Origin: an uncultured Verrucomicrobiales bacterium
GTDB lineage: Bacteria; Verrucomicrobiota; Verrucomicrobiia; Verrucomicrobiales; Akkermansiaceae
Direction: 5' to 3'
Length of the DNA: 6,980 nucleotides
Assembly (NCBI GenBank): GCA_937885815.1
Contig: CALABM010000231.1
Coordinates: forward strand, 1-6,980
The first letter of the stretch is position 1; each line of letters opens with the position of its first letter. Under the pieces are notes generated by a model. It made no database searches and was not told where the DNA came from. It saw only the letters and a program-made list of their open reading frames with translations. Of the stretch, positions 1-4,363 are shown in pieces. The translations under genes and the position numbers were made by a program.

Positions 1-174
1 GAGTGGGCTCGCAGTTGCTTGCCGGCACGTTAACCGGTACGGTGTTTGGCATGGCTGCGGGTGCACCGGAGTTCCGAGAGATGAGGCGAGTGGGCTCGCA
101 GTTGCTTGCCGGCACGTTAACCGGTACGGTGTTTGGCATGGCCGAGGGTGCACCGGGGTTCTGGGAAATTACTC
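1..174. repeat. Two tandem 87-bp direct repeats inside the minus-strand gene
   Basis: Bases 1-87 and 88-174 form two head-to-tail copies. The first 55 bases of each are identical (both begin GAGTGGGCTCGC). I count 9 mismatches over 87 bases, all in the last 32. The period is exactly 29 codons, so copy number can change without breaking the frame. The first copy begins at base 1, so further copies may lie to the left. Confidence 0.93.
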
Positions 175-625
175 TAGTGGCCATGCTATCATGGCTGATT
201 GGTAAGGTGGCGGGCTTGGCAGTGGAGCTGTGAGCTGATGCTTTATTGTCCTCGAGGGACTGTATGTTGATTTTTCTGATGTCGCCGGCTGCGGGTGAGA
301 CCAGTACCGTGGAAGGTATATTCCCCCCTGTTTTTTCAGCCTTTGTGGTGGGGCGGGTGAACAGTACGGTGTCACCAATTTGCTCCTCAGTGGTAGTAAT
401 CGGGATAATGTTTTTGACCGAGCTCGGTTTCTGGCCTGCTTTTGTTTCGTCAGTATCCGGGGGCGGCGGCACGGTGGGAGGGATGTTGCCGGGGCTGACT
501 GGTGCCTCGGTCAACTCCCTGTTCGGGCGTGTGTATAACTGTGTGTTGCCGATATTATCCTGATGCATATAAGAAGAAGGCGGTGAAAACTGGTGCTGGC
601 CGGAATCAGTGTTGTTGAGTTGCAT
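1..625 (-). CDS. Partial repeat-containing Pro/Thr-rich protein of unknown function (3' end outside window)
   Basis: The minus strand is open from ATG 625-623 to base 1 (208 codons, no stop), so the gene continues past the left edge. The start is supported by AAGGTGG at 637-631, with 5 nt between it and the ATG; an in-frame TGA lies eight codons upstream. The protein begins MQLNNTDSGQHQF, shows no signal peptide or membrane segment in the visible part, and is rich in P, T, S, N and A, suggesting disorder. Near the edge are two adjacent 29-residue repeats sharing the core AMPNTVPVNVPASNCEPT. Upstream stretches with TRP and NIPPTV or NIPSTV look like decayed copies at similar spacing. Codon use (ACA, AAA, ATA, TTA, AGA) is unlike the CGC/CTG-rich ftsA-ftsZ genes, which could mean transfer or weak expression. 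Plus-strand ORFs here are shorter and lack a convincing start. I do not recognise the family. The coding call is fairly sure; the function is unknown. Confidence 0.72.
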   Translation of the reverse strand, partial: MQLNNTDSGQHQFSPPSSYMHQDNIGNTQLYTRPNRELTEAPVSPGNIPPTVPPPPDTDETKAGQKPSSVKNIIPITTTEEQIGDTVLFTRPTTKAEKTGGNIPSTVLVSPAAGDIRKINIQSLEDNKASAHSSTAKPATLPISHDSMATRVISQNPGAPSAMPNTVPVNVPASNCEPTRLISRNSGAPAAMPNTVPVNVPASNCEPT

Positions 626-773
626 TTGCGCCACCTTGCCGCCAGAAAATCATCCTGAAAGCAGGCATGGTTGACTTGGCTGTTTTGTGGGTGTTCACTT
701 GTCCGGCTGTTTGAATTTGTGTGTTATTCTGTGAGACACTGTCCCGGCGATATCTGTTGAAGTTTTTTTGCAT
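606..773 (-). CDS. Possible 55-codon leader ORF overlapping the start of the repeat gene
   Basis: An open frame runs from ATG 773-771 to TGA 608-606 and encodes a basic, Asn/Gln-rich peptide beginning MQKNFNRYRRDSVSQNNT. It starts about 23 nt after the predicted transcription start of promoter 831-803 and overlaps the downstream gene by 20 bp in another frame. No Shine-Dalgarno precedes its ATG. Its composition resembles the downstream protein's N-terminus, so it may be a leader peptide, the true N-terminus of that protein separated by a frameshift, or a chance ORF in the 5' leader. The sequence alone does not decide. Confidence 0.25.
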   Translation of the reverse strand: MQKNFNRYRRDSVSQNNTQIQTAGQVNTHKTAKSTMPAFRMIFWRQGGANATQQH

Positions 774-789
774 ATAAAAACGCCGGAAC
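741..789 (-). promoter_or_regulatory. Leader hairpin enclosing the leader-ORF start codon
   Basis: GTCCCGGCG (741-749) and CGCCGGAAC (781-789) form a 9-bp inverted repeat with one G-U pair. The loop is 31 nt and holds the ATG of the possible leader ORF between a T-run and an A-run that can also pair. In the minus-strand transcript this lies within the first ~60 nt, so it could hide the first start codon. The structure is visible; the function is inferred. Confidence 0.4.
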
Positions 790-802
790 GTCTTCAGTTA
801 TG

Positions 803-831
803 AGTATAGCACGCTGCCGGGCAGGTGTAAA
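803..831 (-). promoter_or_regulatory. Strong sigma70-like promoter for the minus-strand repeat gene
   Basis: Read on the minus strand, the -35 is TTTACA (831-826; 5/6 match), the spacer is exactly 17 nt (825-809), and the -10 is TATACT (808-803; 5/6), preceded by TGC, an extended -10 signature. Transcription would start near 796, giving a leader of about 170 nt to the ATG at 625. Confidence 0.72.
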
Positions 832-1008
832 GCTGATAAAATGAGAGGATGTTTCGGAATGTGTCAGCTTATGTTCAACAATAAACGTAGCTTTTATCCT
901 TGTTCAACGACTGCGATTCTTGGTAGTATTCCTTTTTTCATCATCGTAAAGAAGTCGTAAATTTGCTTCCCTACGGAAAATCGCAGGTGGTTGATGTATA
1001 TTTAAGCG
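832..1008. other. AT-richer intergenic stretch with overlapping inverted repeats; no convincing gene
   Basis: No convincing gene was found. The stretch lies between the promoter at 803-831 and the tRNA terminator and is AT-richer than the core genes. It holds an 8-bp inverted repeat, CTGCGATT (911-918) with AATCGCAG (979-986), and a 6-bp one, ACGACT (907-912) with AGTCGT (953-958). The two share bases 911-912, so both cannot form fully at once. TGTTCAAC also occurs twice (872-879, 901-908). Tiny ORFs exist (plus 841-960, 39 aa; minus 944-894, 16 aa), neither with a good ribosome-binding site. Confidence 0.5.
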
Positions 1009-1043
1009 AAACCCCGCCGAAGTCAATGACTTATGCGGGGGTT
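1009..1043 (-). terminator. Terminator hairpin downstream of tRNA-Ser
   Basis: ACCCCGC (1011-1017) pairs with GCGGGGGT (1035-1042), and the inner arms AAGTC and GACTT extend it into a long GC-rich hairpin. On the minus strand it starts about 30 nt past the tRNA 3' end and is followed by GGGGTTTCGCTTAAA. This fits an intrinsic terminator with a short U-tract. Confidence 0.6.
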
Positions 1044-1073
1044 ATGAGCCTTTCTTTGCTGTTTTTTGGGGGA

Positions 1074-1161
1074 CGGAGAGAGTGGGATTCGAACCCACGG
1101 TGACATCACTGCCACGCTCGATTTCGAGTCGAGTGCCTTAGACCAACTCAGCCATCTCTCC
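1074..1161 (-). tRNA. tRNA-Ser (anticodon CGA)
   Basis: The minus-strand sequence folds as a class II tRNA. The acceptor stem is GGAGAGA (1161-1155) with TCTCTCC (1081-1075). The anticodon stem CTCGA/TCGAG encloses loop CTCGAAA, giving anticodon CGA for UCG codons. A long variable arm (GTGGC/GTCAC stem) and a T-arm GTGGG-TTCGAAT-CCCAC follow. The long variable arm and G discriminator (1074) fit serine identity. The 3' CCA is not encoded; TCC follows the discriminator, so CCA would be added after transcription. The gene has its own promoter and terminator and appears monocistronic. Confidence 0.96.
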
Positions 1162-1185
1162 TTAGTAAGGAAGTGTGCGGGGGTG

Positions 1186-1214
1186 ATTATGAGGGGGAGA
1201 GGTGCTGATGTCAA
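1186..1214 (-). promoter_or_regulatory. Sigma70 promoter of tRNA-Ser
   Basis: On the minus strand, TTGACA (1214-1209; perfect -35) is followed by a 17-nt spacer (1208-1192) and CATAAT (1191-1186; 5/6 match to the -10). Transcription would begin near 1180, about 18 nt before the tRNA 5' end. Its -35 stands back to back with the plus-strand promoter starting at 1247. Confidence 0.8.
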
Positions 1215-1246
1215 GCTCTTTTTATGTGAGTATGGAGCATTTCTGC

Positions 1247-1275
1247 TTGAGAATGGGTGAGAAATGTGCTAAAAG
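1247..1275 (+). promoter_or_regulatory. Candidate promoter for the gene starting at 1300
   Basis: TTGAGA (1247-1252; 5/6), a 17-nt spacer, then TAAAAG (1270-1275; 4/6), preceded by TGC as in an extended -10. The predicted start near 1282 lies after the ATG at 1276, which argues against that ATG as the start and leaves the AAGGAG site (1288-1293) in the leader. Confidence 0.5.
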
Positions 1276-1299
1276 ATGTTGGCGGGGAAGGAGCCCGGA

Positions 1300-2376
1300 G
1301 TGAAAAAATACGCAGATATGAAGATGAAGAATGTATTCAGAGCAACGCTGAGCATGCTGGCCATGGCCGGTAGTGCTGCAGCATTGGAGGTAACGGACAT
1401 ACCGGCTGAGATATTCAGCCGTGAGTATGCGGATGCCCATTTCACGAAGGATTATGAATATAGGCTTCTGGAGGATAACAGCGTACGCCGCACGTGGAAG
1501 GCGAACGGCTATACGCTGATTGTGGATTTTGATATTCGCAGCTCTAAGGTTATTTGCGTGTTTGTGGATTATGAGCCTGCGGCGTCCCGTAGCGTGGCTT
1601 TGGAGCATGCACGGCATTTGGCGGCCGGGCGTAGTGAAAGCGTGCGTTTTGAGAATACTCGCAGCGAGGCTGTGCAGCGCGTGGGGCTTCCGAAAGCCCG
1701 CCGTTTCATGGAGCTGACGGATGGTAGCTACATCTTCTGGGAATCTGAGTCTGCACGTGCGAATAATTGTGACCGCCTCTGCTGGTTTGCATCAAAGCCG
1801 AAGGCTGACCGCATGGCGGTGGGGAGCCTTTCTGCCACCAGTGGTCGTACGGCGCTGGGTACCACGAGTATGACCGGTGTGCATTCTTCGTTGAAAGCAG
1901 ATGAGGAGCGCCGCCGTGAAATTCAACCTCGCCCGGTGGAGGTGCCGCAGGAGCTTGCCATGGAGGATGAGCCCGCTGCAACACAGGGAGAATCCGGCAG
2001 TGCAGCTACTCAGCCTGCTGCTACACCGCGTCCTGCCACGCCGCGTCCTGCCGCTCCGCGTCCTGCCGCTCCGCGCCCTGCTGCTCCGCGTCCCGCTGCT
2101 CCGCGTCCCGCTGCTCCTAGTTCTGCAGAGCCTGCCGCTCCTGCTCCTGAGGTTGCGCCTGAGAGTGCCCCTGCTGCAGAGGAAGCTGAGCCTGCCAGTA
2201 ATGTGCTGGCCCTTATCGGCATTAAGGCGGAGGATAAGGTGATGTATTACATTCTGGGTGGCGTGGGTGTGCTGTTGCTTATCATTATCTGGAATGCCAT
2301 CAGTGCGGCCCGCCGTCGTGCTCGGCAGAGGGCTCAGTTTGAGGCACTGCTGAATGGCGATGATGAGGAAGATTAA
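1300..2376 (+). CDS. Exported single-TM protein with proline-rich PRPAA repeats, unknown function
   Basis: I place the start at GTG 1300 because AAGGAG (1288-1293) lies 6 nt upstream; ATG 1318 is also possible. ATG 1276 overlaps the predicted -10 and is unlikely. The 358-aa product shows a signal peptide (residues 1-28: lysines, a hydrophobic core, then SAAA before LEV), a soluble region to about residue 200, and an Ala/Pro-rich linker with six exact-length PRPAA/PRPAT repeats (243-272). A transmembrane segment follows (about 315-335, YYILGGVGVLLLIIIW), then an arginine-rich stretch and an acidic end (GDDEED). This predicts a type I membrane protein with its N-terminal domain outside the cytoplasm on a flexible stalk. 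Two cysteines lie close together (C171 and C175 region, NNCDRLCWF). I recognise no family. The next gene begins 90 bp downstream. Confidence 0.85.
   Translation: MKKYADMKMKNVFRATLSMLAMAGSAAALEVTDIPAEIFSREYADAHFTKDYEYRLLEDNSVRRTWKANGYTLIVDFDIRSSKVICVFVDYEPAASRSVALEHARHLAAGRSESVRFENTRSEAVQRVGLPKARRFMELTDGSYIFWESESARANNCDRLCWFASKPKADRMAVGSLSATSGRTALGTTSMTGVHSSLKADEERRREIQPRPVEVPQELAMEDEPAATQGESGSAATQPAATPRPATPRPAAPRPAAPRPAAPRPAAPRPAAPSSAEPAAPAPEVAPESAPAAEEAEPASNVLALIGIKAEDKVMYYILGGVGVLLLIIIWNAISAARRRARQRAQFEALLNGDDEED
2026..2115 (+). repeat. Six tandem 15-bp repeats encoding PRPA(A/T)
   Basis: Six in-frame 15-base units begin at 2026, 2041, 2056, 2071, 2086 and 2101, each of the form CCGCG(T/C)CC(T/C)GC-. 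They encode PRPAT or PRPAA, and a degenerate unit (QPAAT) precedes them. Such a proline-alanine stretch usually forms an extended spacer. The 15-bp period allows in-frame length change. Confidence 0.92.
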
Positions 2377-2397
2377 AATTGAAGCCCCAAAGTCATC

Positions 2398-2413
2398 CCC
2401 CGCTTCGGCGGGG
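2398..2413 (+). terminator. GC hairpin with UUCG loop between two genes, possible terminator
   Basis: CCCCGC (2398-2403), loop TTCG (2404-2407) and GCGGGG (2408-2413) form a 6-bp stem with a highly stable UUCG tetraloop 21 nt after the stop at 2376. No U-tract follows (AACTAAG), so it may be a weak terminator, a transcript-stabilising hairpin, or a processing site. Confidence 0.45.
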
Positions 2414-2466
2414 AACTAAGCCACGAAAATAGCTTGACCTAAATCCCGGAAAGAGGTAGAAAGTAA

Positions 2467-2988
2467 GTGTTCATGTTCAGGAAAATATTCATTGGAGCCA
2501 TGGCCTGCTTGATGCTGTGCCAGTGTAATACCCTTAAGTCTGACTGCGAGGTATTGAGGCAGCGCGAGGCTGAGATTGCACAGGAGGCGCGCGGAGATTA
2601 TTACATAGGCCGTCGCTATGAGATACCGTATACCCGCTTTTGGGGGTATATGCGTAAGCCGGGGCAGAGCTGGCGTGAAGCGAAGCTGGTGATGATGGAT
2701 GAGCGCCTTTGCCGCACGCCTGATCGTGGCATGGAGCCTCCCGTGCCCGGTGCCGTGTATGGCACTGATAATAACGTGGAATACATCATTAAGGGCTCGT
2801 ACACAGGCAAGAATGCCTATGATCCTAGTACGAATCAGGTGCTCCCGTTGTTCCGCCCCACGAGCTTCACGGTGCGTAATCGCCAGCCCGGGTTCCTGTT
2901 CGTTCCTTCCGAGGAGTATGAGGAGGAGCGCGTCACTTTGCGCCCTTCCATTATGCCGCAGCCTCAATCATGCGCCCAATATCACTAA
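2467..2988 (+). CDS. Small exported or lipoprotein-like protein, unknown function
   Basis: This is a 173-aa product. The start is taken as GTG 2467 because GAGGT (2453-2457) lies 9 nt upstream; ATG 2473 would be 15 nt away. The N-terminus (MFMFRKIFIGAMACLMLCQC) is a short basic-then-hydrophobic export signal with three cysteines, at 14, 18 and 20. Any could be a lipidation site, but none sits in a textbook lipobox (C20 has Gln at -1; C18 follows LML), so lipoprotein status is uncertain. The mature part is mixed and polar, with aromatic-rich stretches (YTRFWGYM, GFLFVPSEEYEEE) and a proline/glutamine tail. It lies between the PRPAA-repeat protein gene and ftsA in the same direction, 100 bp before ftsA. 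A weak promoter-like match (TTGACC 2434-2439, TAGAAA 2457-2462) would start transcription at the start codon, so I give it little weight. I recognise no family. Confidence 0.8.
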   Translation: MFMFRKIFIGAMACLMLCQCNTLKSDCEVLRQREAEIAQEARGDYYIGRRYEIPYTRFWGYMRKPGQSWREAKLVMMDERLCRTPDRGMEPPVPGAVYGTDNNVEYIIKGSYTGKNAYDPSTNQVLPLFRPTSFTVRNRQPGFLFVPSEEYEEERVTLRPSIMPQPQSCAQYH

Positions 2989-3009
2989 TATGACGCGCAT
3001 TTCTCGCGC

Positions 3010-3041
3010 AGCTTAAGCTATAATCTGATAGAATAGCGCTA
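3010..3041 (+). promoter_or_regulatory. Candidate ftsA-ftsZ promoter region with two palindromes
   Basis: TATAAT (3019-3024) is a perfect -10, but no good -35 lies 16-18 nt upstream. It is flanked by a 10-bp palindrome, AGCTTAAGCT (3010-3019), and an 8-bp palindrome, TAGCGCTA (3034-3041). These could be activator or repressor sites or chance. Transcription from here would leave a leader of about 58 nt before ftsA. Confidence 0.35.
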
Positions 3042-3088
3042 GACAGTCTTTCCTTCCTTCATTTTTATACCTCAGAAAATTTTCCAGT

Positions 3089-4303
3089 ATGGCACAGTCA
3101 AAAATTCTCGTAGGCCTTGAAATAGGTACATCTAAGACGTGTATGGTGGTGGGCGAAATCCGCCCGGATGCTACTGCAACCATTATCGGTGTGGGTGAGG
3201 TACCCAGTGCCGGTGTGCAGAAAGGCGAGATTGTGGATCAGAGCATGGCTCGCCAGTGCGTGTGTGACGCTTGGCAGATTGCTCAGGACCACGCGGAAGT
3301 GGATATCATGAATGTGTTCCTCTCCGTTACGGGTGAGCACATTATCGGTGAGAATTGTCAGGGCTCTTATCGCCTGCCTGATGATGAGGATATCATTGAG
3401 GATGTGCACGTGCAGCTTGCTAAGGAGAAGGCTGAGAAGGCTGAGATACCGGCGGACCGCTTTGCGGTGAACCGTGAGCTGGGTAATTTCTCCATTGATA
3501 ACCGCGAGGCTTCCCGCCACCCGGTGGGCCTCACCGGCCGTACGCTGGATGTGAACTGCCACGTGATGCACGGCATCCGCACTCGCCTGCAGAACTCTCT
3601 GCTTTGCGTGCGTCAGGTGCCGTTGGAGATTGAGGATTTGGTGTTTGCTCCGCTGGCTACGGCTCAGATGGTGCTGAACCGCCAGCAGAAGGAGGCTGGT
3701 GCACTGCTCATTGATATCGGCGGCGGTACGTCGGACTTCATCTGCTACTGTGAGGGTGATGTGGTGGCCAGTGGCTGTATTCCCGCCGGTGGTAACACGA
3801 TTAACAATGACATCATTAAGCTTACGGACCAGCCGGTAAATAAGAAGGCTGCTGAGGTGCTTAAGTGCACGGAGGGTAATGCTTTCGGCGATATTAAGGA
3901 CGTCTCCCGCGCTCATTACAAGAGTGATTTGGGCATGCATGATGTGTCCATTCCCCGCGGTGATTTGAACCGCATTATCCGTGACCGCCTTGCGAACATT
4001 CTGGTGCGAGTCGGTAAGCGCATTCCTGAGGATGTGTGGAAGCGCAACGGCATGAGCGTGTACCTCTCCGGCGGTACTAGCCTTATGCGTGGTCTGGATC
4101 AGCTCGCCCATCACATCTACGGTGTGCCCGTGCACCAGCCCACTCCGCAGCCTGAAGGGCAGAACCACTCATACTTGGCGGATCCTCGTTATTGCACGGC
4201 TATTGGCCTTATCCGCTTTGCTCAGCGTTATGATGATGAGGCGATGCAGGGCAGCTCTCCCGGGTGGTTGCAGCGCCTTCTGCGCGTGTTCCGCCGCCGC
4301 TAA
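3089..4303 (+). CDS. ftsA: Cell division protein FtsA
   Basis: FtsA is an actin-family ATPase that anchors FtsZ filaments to the cytoplasmic membrane and helps recruit later division proteins. The 404-aa product is close to the usual length. Visible motifs are phosphate-1 GLEIGTSKT (residues 9-17), an SHS2/1C subdomain region (about 85-165), phosphate-2 LIDIGGGTSDF (207-217), the adenosine motif LSGGTSLMRGL (326-336), and a C-terminal amphipathic basic helix (GWLQRLLRVFRRR, 392-404) that matches the membrane-targeting sequence. No key motif is missing. ATG 3089 is the only sensible start, but no Shine-Dalgarno precedes it: the leader reads CAGAAAATTTTCCAGT after a pyrimidine-rich stretch. ftsZ follows 60 bp downstream, and the pair is probably co-transcribed. 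The usual upstream partners ftsQ, ddl and mur are absent. Confidence 0.97.
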   Translation: MAQSKILVGLEIGTSKTCMVVGEIRPDATATIIGVGEVPSAGVQKGEIVDQSMARQCVCDAWQIAQDHAEVDIMNVFLSVTGEHIIGENCQGSYRLPDDEDIIEDVHVQLAKEKAEKAEIPADRFAVNRELGNFSIDNREASRHPVGLTGRTLDVNCHVMHGIRTRLQNSLLCVRQVPLEIEDLVFAPLATAQMVLNRQQKEAGALLIDIGGGTSDFICYCEGDVVASGCIPAGGNTINNDIIKLTDQPVNKKAAEVLKCTEGNAFGDIKDVSRAHYKSDLGMHDVSIPRGDLNRIIRDRLANILVRVGKRIPEDVWKRNGMSVYLSGGTSLMRGLDQLAHHIYGVPVHQPTPQPEGQNHSYLADPRYCTAIGLIRFAQRYDDEAMQGSSPGWLQRLLRVFRRR

Positions 4304-4363
4304 TCCGGTGACTGACAGTCCTGCCGCACAGCTCATTTACACCTCTCACACTCTCACAAAGCT

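Noticed and set aside
3..233. Plus-strand 76-aa ORF containing the tandem repeat
   Set aside because: The repeat is in frame on both strands because its period is a multiple of three. The minus frame is far longer and has a Shine-Dalgarno and promoter.
246..563. Plus-strand 105-aa ORF of hydrophobic character
   Set aside because: It lies antisense to the 208-codon minus-strand gene and has no ribosome-binding site. Its Val/Ser/Gly composition is the complement of Thr/Pro/Asn codons.
841..960. Plus-strand 39-codon ORF (MRGCFGMCQ...)
   Set aside because: No Shine-Dalgarno or promoter precedes it and its composition is unremarkable; it overlaps the inverted-repeat region.
1023..1260. ORFs of 63-64 aa on both strands across the tRNA
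   Set aside because: They overlap a well-formed tRNA-Ser gene.
2026..2115. Possible CRISPR-like array
   Set aside because: The units are 15 bp without spacers and encode PRPAA in frame, so this is a coding tandem repeat.
2416..2967. Minus-strand 183-aa ORF
   Set aside because: It is antisense to the exported-protein gene at 2467. It has no export signal, and its N-terminus lies in that gene's 3' end with no promoter.
3098..4168. Minus-strand 356-aa ORF
   Set aside because: It is the antisense shadow of ftsA, which has clear actin-fold motifs. Its His/Leu/Ala-rich composition is typical of such shadows.
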